Origin: Streptomyces aureus
GTDB taxonomy: Bacteria; Actinomycetota; Actinomycetes; Streptomycetales; Streptomycetaceae
Assembly: GCF_000725495.1 (NCBI RefSeq)
Contig: NZ_JNZD01000007.1
Location: 186,001-250,000, forward strand
DNA: 64,000 nucleotides
Reading direction: 5' to 3'
The notes beneath the pieces were generated by a model. That model saw nothing but the letters and a program-made list of their open reading frames with translations. It did no database searches and had not been told where the DNA came from. This document shows positions 26,271-34,350 of the stretch, piece after piece (position 1 is the stretch's first letter; every line of letters starts with the position of its first letter). A program made the position numbers and the translations under genes.

Positions 26271-27023
26271 TCAGGCCGTCGGCGAGTGATCCGCGAGTCG
26301 TACGCTGCGGATCGTGATGCCGTTCCAGGCGTCGGCGTTGTCGCGGGACTTGAGGTCAGCCAGCAACCGCTTCGCAGCGACCGTACGGGCGTCCGCCTCG
26401 GTCGGAGCATCCTCGGCGGCTATCTCGTATTCCCACACGCTGTCGTCCCCGCCGTCTTCGGGGTGCTGGAGCTCGACCACCCACGTGCCGGTGGAGGAGA
26501 ACACGACTCCTCCGTCGAGTGTGATCCGAACGGGTACGGCCCCGGGCCAGATCCGGGCGCCGCTCGCGGTGAGCCAGTCCAGCTCGACGACTACTTGCGC
26601 GACGCGGGCTTCGTCGATGTAGAAGGAGCAAGTTCCCCCTGCGATGGTGACGGAGGGGTGGCAGGGAGTCTCCGGGTCGCTGTAGTCGGCGCCGGAGAAG
26701 TGTGCTCCCCGGTTCAGCTCCTGGTAGAGCGCAGTGCCTTGTGTCTCGTCGTCGAGGGTGGACAGATAGTGGCGGATGGCCTCGGCGACGTTCCGGGCGA
26801 GATCCTCGCCGCTGCTCTGGGCGGGATGTCCGGTGAACCGGGCGATCTCGCCAGCCAAGGCGGAGTCCAGGACGAGGTGATGGAGATCGTCGACATGGAG
26901 GGTGAACTCGTCGGTCTCGGGTGAGGTCAAGCTGCCGAGAACCTCCCAGGGGGAGCGTTCAGCCTTCCAGTCGCTGCCGAGGATCTCGGCGGCGAGCTGC
27001 GTGATGGCTGCGGGAGTAAACAA
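26271..27023 (-). CDS. Hypothetical plasmid-type protein
   Basis: A 250-aa acidic protein. The start is uncertain: TTG 27023 has AAGGGA at a good distance, while ATG 27128 would add 35 residues of Pro/His/Gly-rich sequence of low quality; TTG is preferred. The middle is beta-rich with many acidic turns. No domain recognised. Confidence 0.62.
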   Translation of the reverse strand: MFTPAAITQLAAEILGSDWKAERSPWEVLGSLTSPETDEFTLHVDDLHHLVLDSALAGEIARFTGHPAQSSGEDLARNVAEAIRHYLSTLDDETQGTALYQELNRGAHFSGADYSDPETPCHPSVTIAGGTCSFYIDEARVAQVVVELDWLTASGARIWPGAVPVRITLDGGVVFSSTGTWVVELQHPEDGGDDSVWEYEIAAEDAPTEADARTVAAKRLLADLKSRDNADAWNGITIRSVRLADHSPTA

Positions 27024-27179
27024 GGTCTGTCTGGTCCCTTCGTTTCCGGTGAGAATTCGGGCTGCGGAGCCGCCGGCGGGTGCGTGCGGCGTGCGATGGG
27101 GAGCACCGTGCGGACAGGTGGGCTCCACGGCCGGGGGCCGGGCGAGGCAGCAGCCCAGGCCCCCGGAAGGAGTGGCGGG

Positions 27180-27509
27180 TCAGAAGAGAAAGAGGACCTT
27201 GGAGGGGTCCTCGATGGCGAGCCTGAGCATCTCGGCGTCCGGGCCGCCCTTCGCCATGATCAGCATCCCGCCGAAAAGGCCCATCTGCTGTTCCGTCAGC
27301 GGGCTCTCGCCCTGCTCGGTGAGGAACTCGTCGACCGCGTCCAGTACGTCGTCGGGGTGGGTGAACTGGCCGACCAGCCCGAGCAGTCCGGCCGGCTCGC
27401 CGTCCTTCCACAGTTGCGCGGAGAAACACCGCAAGGCCGGGTCGAAGACTGCCTTGAGCTGTGTGGTGTCGTTGAGCTGGAGCGGCTGGTTCAAGTCGTT
27501 CAGGTCCAT
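27180..27509 (-). CDS. Small acidic protein, first gene behind promoter P4
   Basis: A 109-aa acidic protein starting at ATG 27509, with AGGAG five to six bases upstream. It is predicted to be helical with an amphipathic C-terminus. A possible leaderless 20-codon frame from the P4 ATG (27562) ends with TGA 27502-27500, just inside this gene's start, so the two could be translationally coupled. Function unknown. Confidence 0.7.
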   Translation of the reverse strand: MDLNDLNQPLQLNDTTQLKAVFDPALRCFSAQLWKDGEPAGLLGLVGQFTHPDDVLDAVDEFLTEQGESPLTEQQMGLFGGMLIMAKGGPDAEMLRLAIEDPSKVLFLF

Positions 27510-27525
27510 CGGATCTCCTGATCGA

Positions 27526-27553
27526 GTGGGTTCCCGGGGCTTGCCCTGCCCCG
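27526..27553 (-). promoter_or_regulatory. Leader hairpin L9 (AGGGCAA-loop family)
   Basis: Stem CGGGGC/GCCCCG around AGGGCAA, followed by GGAACCCAC and then AGGAG for the start at 27509. Confidence 0.7.
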
Positions 27554-27558
27554 TGTTG

Positions 27559-27596
27559 ACATAGGTAAATCTATCTTTCTTGAGTGTGGTGGTCAA
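27559..27596 (-). promoter_or_regulatory. Promoter P4 (repeated family)
   Basis: On the minus strand, -35 TTGACC (27596-27591), a 17-base spacer and -10 TAGATT (27573-27568), then TACCTATGTC with its ATG at 27562. Confidence 0.85.
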
Positions 27597-27731
27597 TGCG
27601 AAAAAGGGGCTCTGGACTGGGCAAATGCGGCTGTGGGCGGAGTTGCGTGAGACGGGTCTGCCCCGAGTGCTGCGGTCGGGTGACGGACTCGGCCCCGGGG
27701 GATGCGTTGCCGTGGAGATCGGCCCCCGGCC

Positions 27732-27880
27732 CCTCCCGGCGAAGAGAGATGTGGGGGGCCGTCGAACGGAGTGCAGGGGAGGACGGCCAGTCTTTCTCCG
27801 TGACGCAGGAGCGGAGAAAGACTGGGCGGCCGACCTTGCGCGGAGTTCGCTGCGGCCTCCCATACTCGATAGCCGGGAGG
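27732..27880. repeat. Nested covarying inverted repeat, copy D (diverged)
   Basis: Outer stem 27732-27740/27872-27880 (9 bp, perfect), middle 27752-27760/27854-27862 (9 bp with one G-T pair), inner 13-bp stem around 27788-27800/27812-27824. The outer stem has yet another base pair at its second position relative to copies B and C. It lies 136 bases upstream of the P4 -35. The rest of 27881-28101 holds no gene. Confidence 0.75.
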
Positions 27881-28101
27881 GACACCACCCGCACCCGACT
27901 GAGCGCATCAACCCCGACGCGCCTTGCCTGGCCTGTTGCGAATGGGTGCCATATTCGACATTGCTTTGCCTTCGCCGACCGGAAGGCTGGACACAGACAG
28001 CACCCTGAACACGGCAACGTGTATCGGGAGACACGGAAGGGGCCGGACCTGCTGTCAACTCGGGTGCGGCACAAGGACGCGAGGATTCATAATCCACTCC
28101 T

Positions 28102-29157
28102 ATGACGACCGATCAGCCGAATCGCCGGTTCGGCCCCGATTTCGTGGCCGAACAGAAACGCCGATACGGCCACCGCCGCCCTGAGGGGCGGCCCCTCTCG
28201 TACGACCTCGCCGTAGAAGACGAGTACGGCCCGTGGCGGGCATGGCTCGACGCGCAGCTCGCCCTGCTGCCGGACAAGCACGCCGACACGTACGCGAGGA
28301 ACCTCTGGAAAGACCAAAACTTCTGGAGCGATCACATCGAACTCGCCGCCGGCGAGGCACTCCGGGCGTCGGATCTCCACGTGGAGTACGAACGTTTGTG
28401 GGGCACGAAGACACCGGACTGGACCGTGCTCGACGACGAAGGCCGGCCGGTCGCCCTGGTCGAGGTATTGACGCACAGCCCGTCGAAAGAGCTGTACGGG
28501 AGGATGAAGGCGTGGCACGACCTGGTCGAGCGGGTCAAGGAGATCCCCGTGCCCGTGGTGCTGACCGTGGCCGGCCCAACTGACCGCCCTTTGAATCCAC
28601 CGGACGCACGCACAGCGAAGAAGATCGCCCTGGACCTGCGGCGCTACCTGTTGTCACCCCTGCATCAGGTGCAGTTCGCCAGCCAGGGCTACACCTTTCT
28701 CTTGATGGCCGATCCGCAGACGGGCTCCCCAATGCGCGTGCCCGGGATGCGCGCGATCCTGTCCCCGCCCAGCGGCCTGGCCGGCGTCGTCTCGGCTCAG
28801 CCGCTGGTTGCAGGCATCGAGGAGAAGGTCAGCAAGTACCGGGCCCTGGCCAACGAGACGGGCCTGCCGCTCATCGTCGCCGCCGGAGCCGACAAGTTCA
28901 CAGGCCTGGGCATCGAACAGCTGGACTGTCTCTTGAACGGCAGACCCACGGTGACGGTGCAGTTCAACTTCGGAGACACCTTCATCCACAGGCCCATCGA
29001 GTTCCAGCCCGGGAACCCGCCCCGGTGGACGATGCCTTCGGAGCTGGCCGGAGTGCTCTGGCTGGACAACGAGTTCCCGTTCACGGCGACGTGGCGAGAG
29101 AACGCGGAGGCTCAGACACCGGCTCCGGAACGTCTGACCGGAGTCTGGGAACGCTGA
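28102..29157 (+). CDS. Putative PD-(D/E)XK-fold protein (nuclease-like)
   Basis: A 351-aa protein. Residues 90-125 resemble the PD-(D/E)XK core: a Glu in VEYERLW, then TPDWTVLD, a hairpin, and VALVEVLT, i.e. PD-x(n)-ExV with the usual Lys replaced. The C-terminal 200 residues are alpha/beta and unassigned. It could be a solitary restriction-like or repair nuclease, possibly inactive because of the Lys change. ATG 28102 lacks a Shine-Dalgarno; CATAAT lies 8 bases before it, so the transcript may be leaderless. It is transcribed divergently from the P4 unit. Confidence 0.6.
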   Translation: MTTDQPNRRFGPDFVAEQKRRYGHRRPEGRPLSYDLAVEDEYGPWRAWLDAQLALLPDKHADTYARNLWKDQNFWSDHIELAAGEALRASDLHVEYERLWGTKTPDWTVLDDEGRPVALVEVLTHSPSKELYGRMKAWHDLVERVKEIPVPVVLTVAGPTDRPLNPPDARTAKKIALDLRRYLLSPLHQVQFASQGYTFLLMADPQTGSPMRVPGMRAILSPPSGLAGVVSAQPLVAGIEEKVSKYRALANETGLPLIVAAGADKFTGLGIEQLDCLLNGRPTVTVQFNFGDTFIHRPIEFQPGNPPRWTMPSELAGVLWLDNEFPFTATWRENAEAQTPAPERLTGVWER

Positions 29158-29209
29158 AAGGCTCCGCCCGCACATCCCTTGCGCGGGCGCAGGGCCGAGC
29201 GGGGCGACG

Positions 29210-29698
29210 TCACGATTCCTCGGGGCCTCCGGTGCGCCCGACCAGATGGGTCTGCAACTCGTCCAGGAGCACCATTGCGTCGTCCACGGTCACGTACGAC
29301 ATACAGATCGAAGCCGTGGCATCGACCTCGACCTTGATTTCGAATTCGGCGTATGTGGCGTCGTCGTCCCAGTTGTAGGTGCCGGGCGGAGCGGCGCCAA
29401 TTCCATCGGGGCCTTCGTCGAACCACCCGCGTCCGAAGATGACTTCAAGTGTTTCACCGAGGGTGCTCTGTGGGATTCCGCTGAAATCCACTGTGGCGCG
29501 GCCGTGATCGTCGAAGCATACGAAGCCGGATGCCTCTCCGGGCCGTTCGACTTTCATGCGCGGATCACAGCAGCCGGTTGGGGGGTCCATTCGTCCAAGG
29601 CCGGGGAATGCGGCGGCAAAAGCGACCAGGGCGGCGTCCTGCTGGGCGGTCCAGGCCGTGTGCCAGCCCTCAAGCGCTCGGCGGGCGTGCGGCTGCAT
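29210..29698 (-). CDS. Hypothetical acidic protein
   Basis: A 162-aa protein starting at ATG 29698. The C-terminal half (EFEIKVEVDATASICMSYVT) is beta-rich and acidic, the N-terminal half helical. No family recognised. It ends 52 bases from the stop of the convergent PD-(D/E)XK-like gene. Confidence 0.65.
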   Translation of the reverse strand: MQPHARRALEGWHTAWTAQQDAALVAFAAAFPGLGRMDPPTGCCDPRMKVERPGEASGFVCFDDHGRATVDFSGIPQSTLGETLEVIFGRGWFDEGPDGIGAAPPGTYNWDDDATYAEFEIKVEVDATASICMSYVTVDDAMVLLDELQTHLVGRTGGPEES

Positions 29699-29821
29699 GG
29701 GCTCTCCGATCCAACACGATCGAGAAGGCCAAGGGTGAGGTGGTGCAAATCGCTGCCGACCGGGCCCGATCGCCTGGCTCGCCGTGGGGCCGGCGGGCGC
29801 TGTGGGCCCGGACCGACCTGC

Positions 29822-30019
29822 TTACGCGGAGGGCTTTCCGGAACCGGAGGATGTCCGTGGCCCGGGTTCGGCGGGACCGTGGAGAGGTTGAACGCGGTTT
29901 CGGTGGCGCCGACGGGGCCTTGTCGGCTCGGCGATGAACCGCAGGGTCATCGCCGTGTCAGGGCCGAGCCGGATGGACAACGGGGCAGCGGAGGGTGGCA
30001 GTTGGCGGGCGGGGCTCAT
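29822..30019 (-). CDS. Possible small frame coupled to the hydrolase gene
   Basis: A 65-aa frame whose ATG overlaps the hydrolase stop (ATGA). The first 35 residues read like protein (LGPDTAMTLRFIAEPT), then the frame becomes Arg/Pro-rich; an alternative frame continues more plausibly (GPVGATETAFNLSTV), suggesting a frameshift. It is the only candidate in the 317-base gap 29699-30015. Low certainty. Confidence 0.3.
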   Translation of the reverse strand: MSPARQLPPSAAPLSIRLGPDTAMTLRFIAEPTRPRRRHRNRVQPLHGPAEPGPRTSSGSGKPSA

Positions 30020-30978
30020 GTCGGTACACCTCGAAGGCGCGTCGGCGCCGCGGCCGTAAATTCGGGCGCGCGGAGCGCGGCCTCGGCCATCCCGCTCAGA
30101 ACCTGAGTCACCGCGGCGTGGCCGAACCTGTTGGTGGGCAGTCGGTGCCCGGCGCCCGCGACGGGCGCGTGGACACGTGCGTTGGGCAGCTGCAGGGCCA
30201 GTTCACGGGTCTGGGACAGGGGGATCCAGTCGTCCAGCTCGCCCGTGATGATCTCGACTTGGTCGTCGAGGGCGTCGAGGGCGTGAAGCTGATCTGCCGT
30301 GGTGTAGGTGCGCAGGGACTGCCACAGCTCGGCGATCTGCTCTGTGGGCGTACGGCGGATAGCTTGCCGACCCGGCGGCGGAATGTCGTCATGGTGCTGT
30401 GCTTCGGGGCGAAGCGCCCACGGGTGACGGTTCGGGAGCCGACGCCGTACGACGTCGGCGGCGGGCGGCATCCAGCAGAGGGGATACGAGTAACTGGCAC
30501 GGACTGCTGCCTTGATCCAGTGGCGAGGGTGGTTGCCCGGTGCCAGCTGGGCTCTGCTGCAGGCCGTCGAGATCAGGGCCACGTGGGGGTTGCGGCGCCG
30601 GATGAGTTCCGGTTGCCGGGCAGCGACGGTGAGGGCTGCCATGCCGCCCATGCTGTGGCCGGCGAGGACGATCGGGCCCTGGGGTGTGGTCGCGTCGATG
30701 ATGTGGGCGAGGTCGGCGCCGAGCCGGTCGATGGTGAGAGCGGCGTGGCCGGGGTCCGAGGTGCCGTGGGCTCGCTGGTCGTAGCGGACGACCCGAACGC
30801 CGCGGGCGGACAGTTCGCGTGCCTGGAGGCGCCACACGTCCGCGGTCATCAGGTATCCGTGGCTGAGGATGGCCGTCACGCTGGCGTGTGAAGGACCATC
30901 GGTGTAGACCGTCAGCCGGGCGCCGTCGTCGGTGACGACCGTGGAGCGTCGGGTGCCCGGGGGCGCCGCCGCCCTCAC
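30016..30978 (-). CDS. Alpha/beta hydrolase
   Basis: A 320-aa enzyme. The strand-turn SHGYLMTADVW (oxyanion region) lies near residue 30, the nucleophile elbow GHSMGG near 104, an acid candidate in TGELDDWIPL near 238, and catalytic His in GAGHRLP near 272. This order is that of serine alpha/beta hydrolases (esterase, lipase or peptidase-like). The substrate is unknown; no lipobox or signal peptide is seen, so it is cytoplasmic. GTG 30978 overlaps the upstream GNAT stop (GTGA), which decides the start. Confidence 0.88.
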   Translation of the reverse strand: MRAAAPPGTRRSTVVTDDGARLTVYTDGPSHASVTAILSHGYLMTADVWRLQARELSARGVRVVRYDQRAHGTSDPGHAALTIDRLGADLAHIIDATTPQGPIVLAGHSMGGMAALTVAARQPELIRRRNPHVALISTACSRAQLAPGNHPRHWIKAAVRASYSYPLCWMPPAADVVRRRLPNRHPWALRPEAQHHDDIPPPGRQAIRRTPTEQIAELWQSLRTYTTADQLHALDALDDQVEIITGELDDWIPLSQTRELALQLPNARVHAPVAGAGHRLPTNRFGHAAVTQVLSGMAEAALRAPEFTAAAPTRLRGVPT

Positions 30979-31577
30979 AGCGCGATCCGGAGTTCGAGCT
31001 CGTCGGCCACGTCGAGGCCGGAGTTCGGCAGCAAGCCGAGCAACGCCATGTTGCGCACGTACGAGGTCTGGGGCAGGACCGGGCCGCCGAGGTGTTCGAC
31101 GATGAGCAGCATCCGCCAGTTCGTCCACAGCAGCGTTACGGCGAGGGACGTGAATCCGGCGTCGCGGGCAAGGTCGGCGACGAGGTCGGCCAGGCGCGTG
31201 CCGAGCCCGCGCGACTGGTACGCATCCGCAGGAGTGTCGGCGATCAGCAGCGACACCTGGCACACTTCCGGCGCGCGGACATGCGCGACCATCGACGCCA
31301 TGGCCACGACGTGATCGGACTGGTCGGGTGTGACGAGGAGTACACGACTGCGCGGGCTGTCCACCATGTGCTGCCACTCGGCGGAGGAGAATCCCGGACG
31401 GCGTCCTCCGTAGCGTGCGAAGAGGCTCGCGACACTGCACCGTGCGTGCAGATCTTCGACGAGAGGGTGGTCCTCGACGGTGGCTACGCGTGCGTAGGCG
31501 ATCGTCCCGTCGTCGAGAACGAGGAGTGTGTCGTGTCGGGCATCGGTGAGGAGCGGGGGCACTGGAGAATCTCCCAA
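30975..31577 (-). CDS. GNAT-family acetyltransferase
   Basis: A 200-aa protein. The acetyl-CoA-binding segment AYQSRGLGTRLADLVADLAR (near 118-137) matches the Q/R-x-x-G-x-G/A motif A. LARCSVASLFARYGG-type sequence in the N-terminal third (HARCSVASLFARYGGRR) is shared with the other GNAT protein at 31843, so the two are paralogues. The acceptor is unknown. It is translationally coupled to the downstream hydrolase. Confidence 0.82.
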   Translation of the reverse strand: MGDSPVPPLLTDARHDTLLVLDDGTIAYARVATVEDHPLVEDLHARCSVASLFARYGGRRPGFSSAEWQHMVDSPRSRVLLVTPDQSDHVVAMASMVAHVRAPEVCQVSLLIADTPADAYQSRGLGTRLADLVADLARDAGFTSLAVTLLWTNWRMLLIVEHLGGPVLPQTSYVRNMALLGLLPNSGLDVADELELRIAL

Positions 31578-31842
31578 TCGGTGTCGGATACGTCATGTGG
31601 CTGGTCAGAAACAGCTGGCGGTGCTGCGCGATGTCAGCCCCCGAGATGACCGGTCGCGCGCTGAGCTGGGTCTGTCCTGTGGAATGCGCCGAGCCGCGGC
31701 ACCGCGTTTCTGTCGGCTGCTGCCCCGGCGGCACCGGAAGAAGCGGGGCCGTGCGTGAGGCCCACGATCCCGGTGCCGCCGGCCCCCGCTGGCCCTGGCA
31801 TCACGACGCACATGAGCTTGTTGGAGGGCATGGTGCATGGAC

Positions 31843-32475
31843 CTATGCCTCCACCTGGATCACGGTGTCCAGCGTGGGTCCGTCCCGGCCCGTTACGCGG
31901 GCGCGCAGACCCCGCAGGATGGACAGCATCCGCTGGTTGCCGCTTCCTGTCATGGCAGTGATCTCATGGCAGTCGAGGGTGTGGGTGCGAGCGAGGTCCA
32001 CGGCGTAGTGGGCGAGGACCGTGCCCAACCCCTGGCCCTGCCAGGAGTCCTCGACGAGGATGCCGAGTTCGCGGACATGCAGGACCTGCGTCCGCAGGAG
32101 GTGGGTGATGGCGATGACGCGCGACGGTTCGTCAAGCGGGACCGTGATCAAGGTCGTCCCGTTGGCCCGGTCGCAGAGATGCCACCACTCGCGAGGCGTC
32201 AAGGCCCGCCGAGCAGCGTGATAGCGAGCGAAGCGCGACTCCAACGAGCACCTGGAATGCATCGCGTTGGCCTCGTCGAGGTCGTCGAGAAACGCGATTC
32301 GGGTCAGCGTGACCTGATTTGCCCGCGTGGTCGTCTCCAGCGGAGAGGGAGGGAGAAGCAGTGAGGAAGCCGGCAACTGCGAACGTGTAGCGGGCTCGCG
32401 TATGAGTTCCGGGCTCCCCGCCGGCGAGCCGCGGTTTTGACCAGCGGCATCCGAGCCGATGCCCTTCTTCGTCAT
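31843..32475 (-). CDS. GNAT-family acetyltransferase, paralogue of the 30975 gene
   Basis: A 210-aa protein. Motif A DSWQGQGLGTVLAHYAVDLA lies near residues 145-164. The first 55 residues are disordered and Ser/Pro-rich. RCSLESRFARYHAARR aligns with RCSVASLFARYGGRRP of the neighbour. ATG 32475 is chosen because GAGGAAG lies upstream. The 265 bases between the two GNAT genes hold nothing recognisable. Confidence 0.8.
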   Translation of the reverse strand: MTKKGIGSDAAGQNRGSPAGSPELIREPATRSQLPASSLLLPPSPLETTTRANQVTLTRIAFLDDLDEANAMHSRCSLESRFARYHAARRALTPREWWHLCDRANGTTLITVPLDEPSRVIAITHLLRTQVLHVRELGILVEDSWQGQGLGTVLAHYAVDLARTHTLDCHEITAMTGSGNQRMLSILRGLRARVTGRDGPTLDTVIQVEA

Positions 32476-32827
32476 CGGGTGTTCTTCCTCCCTCAGCGCT
32501 CTTCCCCCCGGCACCTGGTGCGCGGAGGTCTGATCAGCTCTTCACGGGCCATTCGAGGGGCTCCTTGCCGCAGCCCTGTGTGCGCTCCACGAAGGCGGCT
32601 TTCGGACCTGCCGGGATCTCGAAGGCGCCGCAGATCTGCTGAGACGCACCGATCTGTTCGACGCTGAGCCCGTTGGCAGGTACGGAGGCTCGTCGAGGGC
32701 CGGGGCGGGAAACCTGCATGGAGGGCGCTACTTCGGACCGTCGGCTCTGGACGGGAGACGAGGCGGCAGAGATACTCCACGCCGTGTAGAGCCTGGATTC
32801 CCCTGTCGGTGATCGGCACCGGCTTCG
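32476..32827. other. Intergenic gap; one weak 61-codon frame
   Basis: The minus frame 32534-32719 encodes 61 residues with a protein-like second half (AFEIPAGPKAAFVERTQGC) but has no ribosome binding site. Nothing else is seen. Confidence 0.35.
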
Positions 32828-33196
32828 TCAGTCAAGTTGCATCGGCGTGTTGATGTAAGTCCGGTACACCCAGCCCGACTTGCCCTTGTTCGCACCGGAC
32901 TTCACCAACACGTAGCCCCAGGACGTCCCGCTGCCGGTCGATCCCCGGTTGCAGGACCAGTAGACCCGCGTGTTCTTGGCAAGCTGGCCCTTCGCGACGT
33001 ACTTGGTCCCCGGACCGGTGCGCAGCCGCACGGTCGTGGAGACGGTGGTGTTCAATCCCACCGACGTGGTGCAGGCCTTCTTGCCGACAGTGCTGGCCGC
33101 GGTGGCGGTCGAGGTGGTGGCCACCGTCATACCGGCAGCCACCGACAGGGCCAGCAGACCCGACGTGGCCAGACGCGCAGGGGTGTGCAGCTTCAT
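32828..33196 (-). CDS. Small secreted SH3-like protein (1 of 3)
   Basis: A 122-aa protein. A signal peptide (Lys/Arg start, hydrophobic core SGLLALSVAAGMTVA, cleavage near ATAA) is followed by an SH3b-type domain with VRLRTGPGTKYVAKGQL and GWVYRTYI. Cys pairs suggest a disulfide. SH3b domains in exported bacterial proteins usually bind cell wall; here it stands alone without a catalytic domain. ATG 33196 heads the signal sequence; the longer frame upstream is not credible. Paralogues lie at 33588 and 48082. Confidence 0.82.
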   Translation of the reverse strand: MKLHTPARLATSGLLALSVAAGMTVATTSTATAASTVGKKACTTSVGLNTTVSTTVRLRTGPGTKYVAKGQLAKNTRVYWSCNRGSTGSGTSWGYVLVKSGANKGKSGWVYRTYINTPMQLD

Positions 33197-33587
33197 GAGA
33201 GTTCTTCCCTTCAAGACGAATTGCTCGTGCTGAGACGGGGCGTGCGGACGGCGGCACAGACCAGCCGCCGGCTGAGCCGTGCATCGACCGGCGACGGCAT
33301 GGCACGGTGCCCGGCTGGACGTCAGGCGATCTCGATGTGCGGGAGCTCGCCACGACGCATGGGACCGGTGGGAAGCCGTCCGTGGGGCGGGCCGGCACGG
33401 CCCACGAAGGACACATGCAGAACAGGGGTTGTACGCCAGCTGAGCGGGGGCAGTTTCCGGATGGACCTGTCGTGTACGCACAGCACTCACGTCAACCGCC
33501 GTGTCGCATGCGACACAGGGCCGGTATTCGAGCGCGGACAGCCACACGACAGCGCGGAACCTGCAACGCCCCTGTTCCCGGCGCCAC
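33197..33587. other. Intergenic gap between two SH3-like genes
   Basis: This 391-base stretch has no frame with both a start signal and typical codon use. It should hold the promoter of the 33196 gene, which is not obvious. Confidence 0.4.
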
Positions 33588-33932
33588 TCAGCCAGCCAAC
33601 TGGTAGAGCATGTCGCTACGGATCCAACCGGTGGTTCCCTTGGCCAAGCCCCCCTTCGAGCGCTTGGCCAACGCGCTGTAGTACCAGTGACCCTTCCCGC
33701 AGTAGATGCGCAGGCGGTCGCCTTCGTAGAGCCGCCCCTTGGCCGTGTAGCCGGTGCTGGGGCCAGTCCGGTAATTGACGCCGTTGCCGTCCACCGTCCC
33801 GGTGAAGTCGGTCAGGTTGTAGGTGCACTTGGGAGCACTGACCGCGGACGCGGTCGGGGCCAGGGACATCGCGCCTCCGGCGAGGAGAGCGGTGGACGCG
33901 GCCAGGGCGGCGGTTCGACGCAGCATGGTCAT
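33588..33932 (-). CDS. Small secreted SH3-like protein (2 of 3)
   Basis: A 114-aa protein starting at ATG 33932 behind AAGGAG (spacing 8). The signal peptide ends near PTASA; the mature part has the SH3b signature GVNYRTGPSTGYTAKGRL and a C-terminal GWIRSDML. Two Cys (TYNL-side and IYCGKG) may pair. Related to the genes at 32828 and 48082. A CAACAGGCGTTTA sequence at 33988-34000 upstream resembles the repeats before the 48082 paralogue. Confidence 0.82.
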   Translation of the reverse strand: MTMLRRTAALAASTALLAGGAMSLAPTASAVSAPKCTYNLTDFTGTVDGNGVNYRTGPSTGYTAKGRLYEGDRLRIYCGKGHWYYSALAKRSKGGLAKGTTGWIRSDMLYQLAG

Positions 33933-34350
33933 GACTCGGGACTCCTTGTGATGGCACACGGGCGCGGCGACACGGAGTCGCCGTCATCAACAGGCGTTTA
34001 TGTTAGGCAACTCTCCTCGACGAAAGGAGGGCCTTGTGAGAGTCATGTCTATCAACGTGTGTGCATATCTACTGGTGGAGTTGCCGTGCTGAGGAGTGAC
34101 GGCAATGGATTCGTTGCCCTCGGAAGGGACTGGCTGGTCACATAGCCAGACGTGCCATCACTGCTCGGCTGACAGTGCGATGCCCGTACGGCAGCCAGCC
34201 GGGGGCACCGACGAAAGAGCCTCGTCTATACCGACGAAACTCCCAGCCTGTCCGCACACAGTCCTGACCGCCAGGTTCGCTGTTGTCTGTTGACATCGAA
34301 CCCAGTCCGTTTGCCATCGAGCCGAGTCGTGCCGCATCCGGCCTTGGCCG
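33933..34350. other. Intergenic region with two short plus-strand frames
   Basis: GTG 34036 sits five bases after a near-perfect AAAGGAGG and opens an 18-codon frame ending at TGA 34092; a second frame (GTG 34096 to 34293, 65 aa) follows behind GAGGAG. Codon use is poor in both. They could be a leader peptide and small protein or chance. Also contains the CAACAGGCGTTTA motif. Confidence 0.3.

Noticed and set aside
30979..31734. N-terminal extension of the hydrolase frame (up to 572 aa)
   Set aside because: The extension lies antisense-in-frame over the GNAT gene; the GTGA overlap at 30975-30978 gives a much better start.
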